From Macrocybe gigantea (lineage: Eukaryota; Basidiomycota; Agaricomycetes; Agaricales; Callistosporiaceae), in assembly GCA_011319805.1 (NCBI GenBank), contig SJRY01000281.1:1-64000 (forward strand): 64,000 nt of DNA, in the 5' to 3' direction. The notes under the pieces were generated by a model that saw nothing but the letters and a program-made list of their open reading frames with translations, was not told the DNA's origin and searched no databases. Shown here piece by piece: positions 21,880 through 33,332 of the stretch; within the stretch, counting starts at the first letter, position 1; each line of letters starts with the position of its first letter. A program made the translations under genes and the position numbers.

Positions 21880-22988
21880 AACAGGCTGTTGCTGTGGGCA
21901 AACTAATGGGCGGAAATCGCAAGCAGGCCATACAAATACCGTTCAATGTGGTTCGCATGATGAACAAAACTTGCAGATACATGGCCAATGGCAGTGGCAT
22001 TGATGAACTTGAAGAACACGACAGTGAAACCGATTCATGGTCAAACTGAGATGCAGTGACCATATTGAGGCTGTGGCTGAACTGCGGATGGAAATACTCA
22101 CCATGGGATGGTCGGATGTGCATACCGCTTGTGGATCAACAGGACGTCATTTTTGGCATGTTGGTTGGGAAATCACCAGATCCGGATTACGATGAGAGCT
22201 GCAACATAACGTTCGATCTCCTTCAAGCAGAGGGCCTGATGTTTACAAACGCTCATCTGGGCCACTGTCAGGGTTCATTTCCTGCTGTCAACGTAGGCAT
22301 CACACACAGAATAGGAACATTACAGCCAATCAACATACAAAACAAAGGACTCGATGAATATCTGGCAATGTTGAGAAACCACCCTAGCATTTTGAGAATC
22401 ATCGATTTCCACAACAGTTAAGATGCTCACTTTCAAATGTCTCCATATCGCTGATGCCAATATGATGATTACAGCTCAATTTCAGTGCCATGCACCACAT
22501 CTATATGACTATTACACTCAAAATCTCAATAAGTTGTGGAATCACAACAAAAATCTCAAACCAGCATTTGCTGGCAGTGCCTGGCCATGTACAGTGTTTA
22601 ATTTTGGTTCTAACATCATTTGCAAACCCCACCGTGACTGCATGAACTTGGCATTTGAGTGGTGTTCTATCACAGCATTGGGACGATTCAATCCGAAGAA
22701 AGGCGGCCACATTGTGTTTCCCCACCTGCAAACCATTATAGAGTTCCCCCAGGCTCCACAATCTTTATCCTATCAGCAATAGTCACACATGGAAACTCTC
22801 CGATTCAGGAGGGAGAGACACACACTTCAATTATGCAGTTCTGCCCAGGATCTTTATTCAGATACATTGACAGTGATTTCTGCATGGAGGCTTCGATCAA
22901 GAATGCATCGGAGACTGAATATACAGTCTACTGCCAACAGAAAAGCAAAAAATGGGCAAACGGCATGAACATGTTTCAATATATGTGA
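21880..22988 (+). pseudogene. TET/JBP-like 2-oxoglutarate/Fe(II) dioxygenase, 5'-truncated
   Basis: Resembles the large basidiomycete family of double-stranded beta-helix dioxygenases related to TET/JBP, which oxidise modified bases; recognised by pattern only. Visible blocks: YSPWDGR (22097), QGSFPAVNVGITHR (22270), CTVFNFGSN (22590). The metal motif His-x-Asp is in ICKPHRDCMNLAFEW (22630), then GRFNPKKGGHIVF (22683). The distal His is in SAIVTHGNSPIQ (22780) and the 2OG-binding Arg probably in CPGSLFRYID (22850). A probable intron lies at 22417-22474 (GTTAAG...TTACAG). A one-base deletion in the C-run at about 22748 and a frame change near 22050 break the gene. The 5' end is cut off by the gypsy3 LTR. 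The exact substrate cannot be told. Confidence 0.62.
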
Positions 22989-23775
22989 AGGTAACGACCA
23001 TATGCATTGTAATAAAGTATTAAGAAAGATTAACTGCACTCAGTGCTTTTACTAGATCCTAACGTGTCAAGGGTTTGAAAGGGATGTGTACACAGCAAGA
23101 ATTATGTCACAAGTGATCAAACCTCCATAGAGTTTGTATATTGCATTGTATCTTAATATTAAGCATATTTAGGATGAGGCGAATTTGAAATACACAACAT
23201 GGCGAATGGTGAACGGCATCCAACGGGTCACGGCAGACATGATCTCAGTTAAAGTGTGACAACGGATGCTAATGAAGCAAGGAAACAGATGAATGCATCG
23301 CAGCTATACGCGGTGTGAATACAAATGCAAAACATCCAACATGGAGGTGAATACATGATATGGTTCAATGACCAGGACATCAATTCTATTGAGCATATAC
23401 CAATGCATGATGCAGCAGAAGGAACATTCGAATGACTCCATTATGCAAAGGGAAAAAAAGAAGATGATCGCTATAAGAAGAAAGGCACCGCAAAAGAAGG
23501 TGTTTACCTTTTACCTTTTTTTTTTTGTTTAATTGCTGATGAATATTCGAAAATTTTACTGGCACGTACCTGCATAAGCATATAAAAGGATGGCTGATGG
23601 AAGGCAGCAGCCAGGTGTTCATCATGCTGACCTCCACTACCACCAGTCCGATCCCTACAGATAACGGCTCCATTCTGAAGAACAACACGTCAAACAATGA
23701 TCAAGGCTGTGAGAACACGACCCCAGAAAGTATGCGATATGCTTCTTTGTGACGAAAAAAATACTAATATGAGCA
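22989..23775. other. Gene-free stretch
   Basis: About 790 bp of AT-rich sequence between the dioxygenase and the small spliced gene. AATAAAG near 23012 could be the polyadenylation signal of the former. No convincing frame, repeat or RNA gene seen. Confidence 0.5.
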
Positions 23776-24186
23776 ATGCGATCAGATGCACCGGCCACAG
23801 CAAAAGCGGTCAGAGACCCCAAAGCGACATGGTACACTGTCATATGTGGTCTCAACATCGGTATTGTCTATGAATTGTCAGTTGATGTCATTGTTTCTGA
23901 GAAGTATTCACTGTTTTTTACATTTTATTTCTTTTTGTTTCTAGATCATCAGCACGATTCCTGTGTGCCGGCATTCCCCATGCATTGTTCTTGCGAGGAG
24001 GGTCTGAGCAGGTGCAGGCTGAAGCGATATGGAATGCATATCAGAGCAGAAATGAAGTTATGACCCTGAACATTATAGGGAATCTGGCCTGTAAGTATTA
24101 TCAATGTGATTGAAGAGCACATTTAATGACTCTTGTCATTTACAGGCATACAAATACATGTCTTCCACTATCTCAGCATGGAATGA
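23776..24186 (+). CDS. Small spliced gene, RNase H1-N/viroplasmin-like domain
   Basis: Inferred three-exon gene of about 95 codons: exons 23776-23876, 23945-24090 and 24146-24186. Intron 1 is 68 nt (GTCAGT...TTTCTAG) and intron 2 is 55 nt (GTAAGT...TTTACAG). Splicing joins ATWYTVICGLNIGIVYEL to SSARFLCAGIPHALF and then QVQAEAIWNAYQ. This pattern resembles the N-terminal RNA/DNA-hybrid-binding domain of eukaryotic RNase H1 (caulimovirus viroplasmin-like). No catalytic RNase H domain follows. Both introns keep consensus ends, so it may still be functional. It lies between the dioxygenase and the Helitron; a captured accessory gene is possible. The domain call is tentative. Confidence 0.45.
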
Positions 24187-24417
24187 GATTGACGAATGCA
24201 GTTTGAATTACCCCTTAGTCGATAGATTATGCCATTGCAACAGTCGACCGTGTCTGCCCAATTTGCCACAGCACCAGGAGTGTCGAGTGCTCTGGCGAAA
24301 AATCGAATAGCTTCAGAAATTATAATATAAAGACAAATCAAGAAGAATAATAAAGTGACCACTGTAGGACAAGCGACATACCCATGTTTGCTATTTGAGT
24401 ATTGTGATGCAGCAGTG
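24187..24417. other. Spacer / putative Helitron 3' flank
   Basis: AT-rich sequence with no supported gene. The 3' end of the Helitron should be near here. I could not identify a convincing CTRR terminus with hairpin. Confidence 0.35.
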
Positions 24418-25443
24418 CTAATCTCTAACATAGAATATAGCTGTAGCCGATCTTCCGCTGCAATAGTTCAACTGCAGAATGTCGGGTTCATTCGTCATGG
24501 TCTCACCTATTAAACCATCATACATCCAGACTGAACCGTCTTTAAGAAAAATGCGAGATATGAAGTAACTGTTGCCATAATATATAATGCCTGCCAAATG
24601 ATATGCACAATCAGTGTATGAATCTGCAGTAATAGACAGCACACGATCAATGCTGATATTCAATGAGGGATCCCAATCAAAGCACAACAGAGGTGCAGCC
24701 TTGTTGATGCAGAATATGTGATAAACAGCATTGCCGCATGTGCTACAAGAGCAGTTTCTAGGACCGGGAGGCTGGGATGAGAGAGCATTCAAATAGCTCT
24801 GTAGACTGCCTTCATGGTCTCTGAAATGCAAAGACATCCACAATAAGGTGATTTCATTCGCCGTCCCCAACTGATGCTGGTTGTTGCAAGTCAGCTGGCT
24901 AGAAGCTATAGGCTCAGCATCATTGCACTGCAAAATTGGATCAAGGACATGATCAATAGTGGTGTACGAACCGAAAACATGATGTTCAGGAAAATCATTG
25001 CATAGCTTAGAGCGCAGCTTGTCTCTGGCAAAATTGACGCCCTCAAGGTTGAAGGCGCTAGTTACTATACCGAGATATGACATATTAATGTCAGAAAATG
25101 TGGATGACCAGTGTACAGGATCGGCACACCAAATGGCATGCAAAATGGAAACAACAGAATTGTAGGCACAACTGTTAGCCAACCAACGGAGACCAGCAGG
25201 ACAAACCTGTGCAATCAATCCAGAAGACAACGCCGATGCACCATTACTCGAATCATCCTTTTTTGTTCGCTTGAGAGGCTGAACATCCTGCATGGGCGGA
25301 GTATGAGCTTTACGTTTCGTATGCACAAATACAGGCTGATGGATTTTGGATGCTGCTTCAGATTTACTGATTTCATTTTCAGATTGGACAGGATTGTCCA
25401 TGAATTCCTGTAAAGATTTCCAGTTGCTATTGACATCGGGCAT
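24418..25443 (-). CDS. Helitron-associated C19-like cysteine protease module
   Basis: 341-codon frame, open throughout. The N-terminal 80 residues are polar and include a basic KRKAHTPP...KRTKKDD stretch. After that a papain-fold/ubiquitin-protease-like module starts: LRWLANSCAYNSVVSILHAIW supplies the likely nucleophile Cys (25150 region). A C-S-C-S-T-C zinc-like cluster lies at about residues 232-237, and YHLAGIIYYGNSYFISRI gives the likely catalytic His. Such modules are found fused to or behind the helicase of fungal Helitrons. Here it directly follows the helicase remnant on the same strand. Whether it is a separate protein or the C-terminus of the Rep-helicase cannot be decided from the broken context. 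Confidence 0.65.
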   Translation of the reverse strand: MPDVNSNWKSLQEFMDNPVQSENEISKSEAASKIHQPVFVHTKRKAHTPPMQDVQPLKRTKKDDSSNGASALSSGLIAQVCPAGLRWLANSCAYNSVVSILHAIWCADPVHWSSTFSDINMSYLGIVTSAFNLEGVNFARDKLRSKLCNDFPEHHVFGSYTTIDHVLDPILQCNDAEPIASSQLTCNNQHQLGTANEITLLWMSLHFRDHEGSLQSYLNALSSQPPGPRNCSCSTCGNAVYHIFCINKAAPLLCFDWDPSLNISIDRVLSITADSYTDCAYHLAGIIYYGNSYFISRIFLKDGSVWMYDGLIGETMTNEPDILQLNYCSGRSATAIFYVRD

Positions 25444-25509
25444 TTCGTATGGATTATTCTTGCCCCATTTCAGGGAGTGGTGTAGTCAGAAAGGCACATA
25501 AGAAGTGCC

Positions 25510-28264
25510 TTAGATATTTCTGAAGCATTCGATGAGCATATATCGATTATCTCCATAAACATCTGGAGAGAGCTTACTCTCATAATGAAGGTGTGTAATC
25601 TCATCGAGAAGTTTAAGATCACGGAACTCTTGATGCAGAGCACCTGTAGCACCACCAGTTACTTTAGACGGATCAAAACCTTGCAAAATCAGCGTACCTT
25701 TGGCTGAAGAGCTACGTGACAAAGCAACATACATAGCTTGGTGTGAGCAGCTGTTATTTAAATTGACGACATTGTGGATGCGGGTTTTTCCTTGGGAAGA
25801 ATAATCAGTCATAGCAAAATTAGGTAAAATGGGAACTTGTTTTCGGGATAACAAAAGTACACTTCCATCAGGCAATTCCTCTTTGATAGCCAACGTCTCT
25901 GGTATGATCAGAACAACATTCGATGGTAGATTTGGTAGCTGAACTGTTTTCAGTGGAGCTATCAGTTTAATGAAAAGAGTTTCCAACATCCTCTGTCCTT
26001 TTATACCAGTGGAATCATTCCAACCATACATGGTGCCTTTTTGACCTTTCATGATATACAATTCCGTCACTATGTTCGATCTAATTAGAACGGGCATGCC
26101 TATGTATAGTGTCAAACAAGCAGGGCATTGTGATTTGTTTGAAGAAGGATATTGGGTCCAAAGAAAATGCTGGACGTCATCAGTCAAAGCCATTCTCTTA
26201 TTATTAGATCACTTTTTATTTACGACTGCAAGAGGAGAATTGTCAGGCACAGAGATAGCATCATCACTGAAAAATACCTCAAGTTTTTGGCTGGTTTCCA
26301 CAGTAAAACGCAAGCAGCCCAGACGATTTATTTCATCCTTATGGATATTATACGCTGTTATAATAGAAGATGATTGAAACTCTGCAGCAGTTATTGATTG
26401 TCTATTGGGATTCGGGCTGGAGACCAAAGTCCTCAAAAATGCAATGTCTGCGGGAGTACAGTACAGGATTTATATCTCATGTTATTGAGAGCATCCTGCA
26501 GCTTGATGTCATATTGGGTGGCGCCAGACTGTCACATATTTACATGAAGAATAATGACCATTGTAATCTGAAGCCACAATGCTTTTTCAAGGGCATTTAA
26601 CAAAGCATCCAGTTTAACAGGGTTTTTAATCGTGCTTTGTGTGTATAGAGACCTGCCTTCACCGCCTATTGCAGGAGGCAGCTGAGTGAAATCACCTGCA
26701 AATACCATGTTCATACCACCAAAAGGTTCTGAAGCGTTATTCCTTACCAGAGACAAGCATGCGCCAATTGTGTACATATCACAGCAAGAAAGCATGGAAA
26801 CCTCATCCATGAACACATAATCGACATCAGCAAGTCTGCTTTTAATTCAAGAAACCACTTGGCTGAAGGATTCTGGCTGTTAAAGTCGTCAATGCTGAAC
26901 ATATAATGATAAGTCGAACCACCAAGCAGCGCAGCTGCAGTTCCGGTAGGCGCAACTATAATGATGCAGTGTAATTCATGATGAAGCTCAAAAAATTTGA
27001 CTACAGCAGTCAATACTCGAGTTTTACCAGTGCCGCCCATACCTCTGAGGTACATATGAAGTTGATCTGAATAAGGCGAGCTTGCATAGTTGGTGATAAT
27101 TCTAAATGCATGATCCTGTTCAGAATTTAAAGAAAATTCAGCAGCAATGCGTTCAATCAGCTGAAGGTGAACGGGGCTATGCAAACTTTTCTGCAAATGG
27201 GCTTTGGTGACCACCTTGATGTGAGGTTCCAATCTGGACAATGCTATTGCAGTCATACTCACAGAAGAGATAGAAAGAAGGGCATCTCGCCTGCGAGTGT
27301 CCAGTATTTGTAGACGTGCAGTGTTAACGATACTTTTCCATTCAGAGGATGAGTTGTCACTCGCAATATCTTCCACACTATGCAAGTGGGATGTCAAAGT
27401 AAGATCAGGGCACTCTTCAAGCCAACCCAAATTGTTCAGGATGTTCCGCATCTCATTGATGCTCTCTATTCGCTTGCATGCTTTAGTTGACAATTTATTC
27501 TCAGACTCATCAACATAATCAGGAAAGTTAAAGGTCAGATCACCTTTTTGTGACTGAAGCAAGTTCAACGTGTCTTCATCTGCAAGAGCAGAAGGCACAC
27601 CGCTGTCAACATGGCCTTTTTTTCATTGGGATCTATAATCATCTCTTGCATCTAAACACTCATACTGCAACTGGAAATTGTCCATAAACTGTAGTTCATG
27701 AGCACTAAAGTCATGACTATGAAAAGCCTCATCCCACAATTGTGTTTTGGATTTGAGCTGCAGACTGTCCCTCTATGGTTTGAACAAAGTTAGCATCGTC
27801 ATACAGTAATATTCTCGATCGCCCGTATCCCTGCATGGAAGGGGGGCACTGACAAAATTAGGGACAACCTTATCATTTTCAGCAATGCAATGAATGCCAT
27901 GAGATGAATACAGAGGATGTGAAGGATGAAAAGGTAATATACCGGAAACATGCAGTAGCTTTTTCGTCGAGGCCACAGTGTTAAGGTCCTCATCAGCCAA
28001 TGACTTGCACAATTTAAAATGCTTGAGTAAGGTTTGTCTTTTACATCACCTGATCCAATCATAACTGCTCATGTTTTCGAGGATAGGTAGACATTGAACA
28101 TAGTCAACCACAGGTGACAGGCCCACTACATGATTTTTCTTTCTAACGATCGCTAATTTATGGTGAGTGTTCTTGTCACTAACTTGTGAATCCCATGACA
28201 ATTTTACGTCGGATACAAATGACTGCCAAAAGCAAATTTTAAACTGATCATCCGTATAATGGTC
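25510..28264 (-). pseudogene. Helitron RepHel, helicase part
   Basis: PIF1-type DNA helicase of a rolling-circle transposon. Right to left: a pre-helicase region typical of fungal Helitrons (YSSHGIHCIAENDKVVPNFV and DREYYCMTMLTLFKP near 27800-27900; FMDNFQLQYECLDARDDY near 27650). Then Walker A GMGGTGKTRV near 27040, Walker B FMDEVSML near 26800, GDFTQLPP near 26680, and motifs V/VI FAMTDYSSQGKT and YVALSRSSS at 25700-25810. Stops and frameshifts occur near 28050, 27770, 27610, 26830, 26530 and 26200. The N-terminal Rep nuclease is absent: at 28264 the sequence passes directly into LINE c ORF2. Confidence 0.88.
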
Positions 28265-29835
28265 CGGGCCTTCAGACTGGGTCTGTCTGAAGGTATCTAA
28301 AGTTTCGGAATAATGCTGGTTCCACCAGCCTTTGCTCTGCTTTGAAAGCTTGCACTCCTTGGAATGGAGATCCTAAGCACAGTCAACTGACCTGGAGAGA
28401 GTGTGAAGAATGCTCTCTAGGTCGTCTGGTGACTCAATTGGCACCAAGTCCATACCGAGCAGATCACTAGCAATATCAGAAATAAATTCTGGCACACTAT
28501 CCTTTGGAAGAGTCCGGCATAGATTGGAGAGGTCCAACAGTGGAATATCTAATGAAAGTGACAGCAGACAGTGGTCCGAAGTCAGCCTCAAGTCATCAAC
28601 AATGACTGGTGCCACCCTTGCCACATCGACAGGGATGAAAATCAAATCAATAACCAAGGGCCGAAGCTCTGGGTTGTGGGAGACAAAGATCGGGCTATGA
28701 TTAGATAGCTCCACCCATTCTAGCCCAAGGTCAAGAGCTGCATTATACAGCATCTCTCCCCATGTATACTGCAAAATATGAACTCCATCCCAGAGCTCAT
28801 AATGACAATTGAAATCCCCTCTCAGATAAGCCAGGTTAGGGAAGTCAGGTCTTTCTGCACAATCATGCAGTAGATGAATAGCGCTTCCATCTACATCAGA
28901 GTAGGTGTTTGCAAGAAATAGAGGTTCTCCTGGGGTGGAGAAGCTAATAACCATCAGATCACAACTGTCAATAAGATCACGTCTGAGGGATGGTTGCAAC
29001 CACTGCAGGCAGTTGTGAATATATGCCATCACATGAGGAGGATCTTTATATGATGAGCAGTGAACAATACAAGTCCAGTTGGAGTGACTGGAGCCTCCGA
29101 TTACTGACTCTCCATCTGTGTCGTGTGCTGATGGGGCATGTCTTAATAGGTTCCAAGCAGGCTCTTGGAAAAACAGAATATCATAGTCTTCTCCAAGAGT
29201 GGAGAGGAGAACATCTATATGTACATATTTTTTATTTACATTTTGAGAGAAAATATGAAAAAAAGAAATCAATGAGCGCCTACCTGACCCAGAGACAATA
29301 GCCAGGGCTGGCCTACTGGAGGTGTCACTCATGATGCAATGGCCTCTGCATTACACTGTGGGGAGGCATTAGAATGTTTGGAACTTGACTGCATTCAATC
29401 ATGTACCAGCTGATAGTGTTGCTTGATTCATTCAGGATTAAAGCGGTTCTTCCAGAAGGCGCACTTCCAGTCATCAGTGGAGTGATCTTTGCTGCAGCTA
29501 AGACACTTCAGAGCATGTGGATAGGGCTGGCCTGCCAGAGTTGCCTCATGAGGAGGGTTAGCCTTGAGTTTCGCCTTACAGCAAGATGCAAGCATATGGT
29601 GGTATTCTTTTCTGTAGAATTCCCCACAAATCGGGCACTGGAGGAATTGCTAGTTGCACTTCAAAGCAGAGTGCCTCCAGTGCCAGCAGCGTTCACAGAG
29701 AGGAACTCTCAGCAAAGAAAGAGCAGTGCAGAATCAGCACTGCCAGTTCTGGACCATGACAGTGCAATTGTCCAGAGCCTTAACGTTCTGGTCAGTCGAC
29801 ATATCTTCAATATTGAACCAAATAGTTGCAGTATC
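28265..29835 (-). mobile_element. LINE c, ORF2 start and end of ORF1
   Basis: Minus-strand LINE continuing from 30659-31642 after SINE S2. It covers the end of ORF1 with its cysteine/histidine clusters (about 29440-29640) and the ORF2 endonuclease. It is cut at 28264, where Helitron sequence begins. Confidence 0.88.
28373..29332 (-). CDS. LINE c ORF2 fragment: apurinic-type endonuclease
   Basis: 319-codon open frame encoding the N-terminal endonuclease of the LINE ORF2, which nicks target DNA for target-primed reverse transcription. The start MSDTSSRPALAIV is shared with 51563. Key blocks: FSQNVNKKYVHIDVLL, FFQEPAWN (metal-binding Glu), YLRGDFNCHYELWD (GDFN) and LTSDHCLLSLSLD (SDH). Unusually for this window the frame has no stop. 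The reverse transcriptase that should follow is lost at 28264, so the fragment cannot support retrotransposition. Confidence 0.88.
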   Translation of the reverse strand: MSDTSSRPALAIVSGSGRRSLISFFHIFSQNVNKKYVHIDVLLSTLGEDYDILFFQEPAWNLLRHAPSAHDTDGESVIGGSSHSNWTCIVHCSSYKDPPHVMAYIHNCLQWLQPSLRRDLIDSCDLMVISFSTPGEPLFLANTYSDVDGSAIHLLHDCAERPDFPNLAYLRGDFNCHYELWDGVHILQYTWGEMLYNAALDLGLEWVELSNHSPIFVSHNPELRPLVIDLIFIPVDVARVAPVIVDDLRLTSDHCLLSLSLDIPLLDLSNLCRTLPKDSVPEFISDIASDLLGMDLVPIESPDDLESILHTLSRSVDCA

Positions 29836-31401
29836 GATGGGCTGGTTGGCATAGTGGTAAACGCAGTCAGGTAGTCCTGTGGATGTGGCAATCCATGAAG
29901 CCACAGGTTCTAGTCCTGGAAGTGGCATCTTCAGATTTGCATTTGGAAGTGTCCGGAGCTGGTTCCACGTGATGCAGGCAGAAAGTATCACAACCCTGTA
30001 ATAGTTGTTCCCACGAGAGAGGTGACTTGGTCATGTGATCAAGCAGCTGGCACGTGACATAAGCTGGGTTATGCATCACACATGTGACTTACTCCACAAT
30101 GTGGGTCAAGTGTCACATGACCCTAACTCACATGACTGGGTTTTCCTTGGCATGGATGGCCCAGGACTGAGGGTCGCACCTCTGACACCACTGGGCCGTA
30201 GCAAGGCTGGACAGTCTCTAGTCCTTGGCTCGAGAGACCTAACTCCTCTGTTGGTGGTCCTTGGGATAATACACCCAGGTAACCGCTTAAGTTGAATCCA
30301 AAGTGTGAAACTCCCAGGTAACGGGCTGCCTCCATAGCACAACGGAGGATCAGGCCTGAAGCTGGGATAAGCCACCTCTCCCGCAAGAAGAGGGCTAAAC
30401 TTCATGAAAGGACTTATCCTCTGCCAGTTCATCTGGATGACTAATCCAGGTCTTGAATCCAAGTTGATTCCGGAGTCTAGACACGGAATTCCACCATTTA
30501 GTCTAGCGCCTATCCTGCAAGGGAGATGGTGATAAGGGTCCTCCACTTGGAGGGCCCTAAACTTTGGTATTTATCATAGGTACCTTCATGTATTTACAAG
30601 TGGACTGCTATTGAGCACCACTATATAAATTGTTGATTTTAAAAAAAAAAAAAAAATGGTTGCAGTATCAGAGTTTTTGGAGTTATGCATAATGCATGGC
30701 ACTCCAACAAGAGTGATGAGATCTGAGAACGAGGAGTCTCAGAGAATTTCATAGGCTTGCTGAGCAGTGATGACACTGTTGTCGATATTGAAGTATGGTA
30801 CGTCGAGCAGTTTTACATAGAAAATGCTTGTTGGAATGGTGAGCTCAACAGTCAATCCCGCTGAAGCACACCAGAGAGTGGCCTCACGCAGAATGCTGAG
30901 GTCCTTAGGAGATGCCACCTTAGTCATCAAACAGAAGAACGAGAAGGCGGAATGATTCTGGATGGATTCATATCGAATCCAGGACTTGCTGGCAGTCAGC
31001 CCTCAGTTGAAGGCTGAGAGAAGAGTTCCTGCAGCAACAGAGATGTTGTCCACAGGGAAAGTAAAAGTCACCCTGATGTTACGTTGGGATGGACCATGAG
31101 AGGTGGACTTCGCCTTCTTCTTAGGTGGTCTGGAAGGCTCTCTGGTCGCTTCCTTTTGCAAGGAGATGATCTTTTCAGCAGAGAGGTGTGGAAACGTCTT
31201 TGCTAAAGCTACAATAGCCTCAGCGAGAGTATTGGCCAGTTGGGCCAATGCTTGCATATAAGAGCACTTGCCAGCAGAAAGGCAAGTAGCCCTGTTAACT
31301 GAAAGGAGCAGTCCATGACCAGGGGTGTAGGAGCAGAATTGCGGTTGTGGCAGAGGGGGGTGGTTCAGATTCTGAGGCGGTCTCAGTGGGCGAGTGCCCA
31401 T
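29401..31401 (-). pseudogene. LINE c ORF1 (gag-like), split by SINE S2
   Basis: RNA-binding first protein of the LINE. ATG at 31401 (MGTRPLRPPQNL...), a helical segment YMQALAQLANTLAEAIVAL, a basic stretch PPKKKAKSTSHG, then RVTFTFPVDN. A TGA at about 31005 stands where the copy at 50490 has CGA (AFNRGLT). The frame resumes at 30739-30930. SINE S2 interrupts it at 29836-30658, and the C-terminal Cys/His-rich part (compare CPICGESHRKEYHC and CLSCGKDHSTDDQKC at 51250-51440) follows to about 29430. Confidence 0.82.
29836..30658 (+). mobile_element. SINE beta copy S2, 0.82 kb
   Basis: tRNA-headed SINE: A box TTGGCATAGTGGT at 29846-29858, B box GGTTCTAGTCC at 29906-29916. The non-coding body ends in the LINE-type tail and A run at 30640-30656. 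Flanked by the duplication GTTGCAGTATC (29825-29835 and 30659-30669), which belongs to LINE c. Different tRNA head from S1/S3. Confidence 0.85.
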
Positions 31402-31642
31402 GTTTGATCAGGAGTCTTCTAGGCACACAGTCCTAGAAGGGGAGGTGTGAGGAGCAGGATTGGCAAAGCAAGTTGCCTTCCTGTGAGAAGGGAGGTGCAT
31501 GTTGACAATTTCATGCAAGCGCACTCCAAGACAGTGCTGAGGTCCATCCAGCATAGGAACAGAGAACATGTTGACATCACTAGTGCTGCTAACAAGAGTC
31601 ACAATGCCTTTGGCAATGATGTACTGATAGCCTGCTGGAATA
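30659..31642 (-). mobile_element. LINE c, 5' part
   Basis: Contains the first half of ORF1 and about 240 bp of sequence upstream of its ATG (31402-31642). The upstream part is the best candidate for the LINE 5' UTR. It abuts gypsy2-2 integrase at 31641-31643, so LINE c may be nearly full-length at its 5' end and inserted into gypsy2-2. Confidence 0.75.
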
Positions 31643-33332
31643 GAGAATTCGGCCATTGGTAGCCAATCTGCGCAATTTGTTTGTCGATGATTCATGAAAA
31701 GCTTCAGGTATTGCTCAAGTTCCTGATTGACTCTTTCCATTTGTCCATCAGTTTGTGGATGGTACAGCATAGAAGGGGCTCCTTTGATTTCCAAAAGTAT
31801 ATAGAGGTCTGTCATGAAATTCAAGACAAATTGTCATCCTCTGTCACTAATAACTTTCTTGGAGAGTCTGTAGTTCAGGAATATGGTATTGCATAGGTTA
31901 CAAGCGATCTCTTCTGCCATGATTTTCATATTGACTAGTATGAATTTGGCTCCTTTAGTAAACCGATCTACCATCACCATAATGCTATTGAACCCTTGGA
32001 ATTCGAAGAGGGGTCTGATGAGATCTACAGATATGATCTTCCATGGTTCTTTCGGTATCTCATTTGGGTGAAGTGGGGCGTGCTTCCGATCTCTGATGAT
32101 CTTTGTCTGTTGGCATTTGTCACATTCTTTGACATATGCCTTGACATCATTCATCATTTTAGACCACCAGAAGTTGCATGTGATTAATTTATGTGTCTTT
32201 GTCTGTTCTGGGTGTCCCGAGATCTGATCCAAATGATGGATTTTGATAATCTGTTCCCTTATCTTTTGACTTTTTAGGACATAGTACTATTTTAACCATG
32301 TGACGATTCGGTCATTTTCCTCCCAGCCATGTTCACCTTTGTCAAGATGTTTCTGGACTTCAGGCTCTCTTTGTTTCCAAGCCCATTTAATTTAGTCCAA
32401 AATATTCTGAAACTCTGGTGTCGGCATGATTTTTGCTATAAAGATTCAGCAAAAAATCTCTGGCTTCAGGAATATGATGTTTTCATTATCATTCTCCTCC
32501 TTCTCATAGTCTGGTCATCTCGACAGACTGTCTGCCTTCATCATTGACTTCCCAGGTTTGTGTTCCAGAAGAAAGTCATAGTCCTGCAGTTCTGAAATCC
32601 AATGAGCTTATCGGCAATTCAATTTCTAAGATTTCCGAAAATATTCGAGATTTTTATAGTCTGTCCAAATCTCAAATTTCTGTTTAGCACTGCAAAGGTA
32701 TTGGCGCCATTCCTCAAGTCTGGTCATAATCACAAGCATCTCTTTGTCATAGATTTCATAATTCTGTTCCATTAGATTTAATGACTTTGACATGAAAGCC
32801 ACCAGTCTCCAGGTGCCATTGGATTGTTCCTGAGAAAGGATGCCTCCTATTGTATAATTCGAAGCATTGACTTCCATTCAGAACTTTCCATTATCTCAGA
32901 GCATTGCAATGATTGGTGCTGAACAGATCCAATTTTTCAATCTATCAAATGTGTCATTTTGGGCTTTCCCCCATGTCCAGTTGGCCTTTCCGGTCAACTC
33001 CATTAAAGGTTTTGCGATTTTTGCGAATCCTTCAATGAAGCGACAGTAGAAATTACAAAAGCCTAAAAATTGCTGGACGTCCTTTTTACAGGTGTGTTTT
33101 GGCCATCCTTTGACACCTTCGACTTTGACAGGATCCATTTTAATGCCATTTTCTGAGATGATCATTCTGAGGTACTCTACTTCCAGCTGATGAAATGAAC
33201 ATTTCTCAGGTTTTAGATAAAGCTTATTGTTCTTTAGCTTTTCCAGTATATATTGAATGAGTTGTCTATGTTTATTCAAATCTTTATTGAAGATAAGAAT
33301 GTCATCCATGTAGATAACTACGTGTCCCTGAT
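31643..33332 (-). pseudogene. gypsy2-2 RT C-terminus, RNase H and integrase
   Basis: Right to left: RT from the YMDD box (HVVIYMDDILIFNKDLN, 33309 leftwards), QFLGFCNFYCRFIEGF, RNase H at 32626-32877 (EVNASNYTIGGILSQEQ), the tether, and the integrase zinc region and core (31834-32232; 31643-31824 with HPQTDGQMERVNQELEQ). TGA after ISDRG at about 31829 matches gypsy2-1. The first half of RT is at 18981-19880 on the plus strand. The integrase is truncated at PMAEFS by LINE c. Confidence 0.88.
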
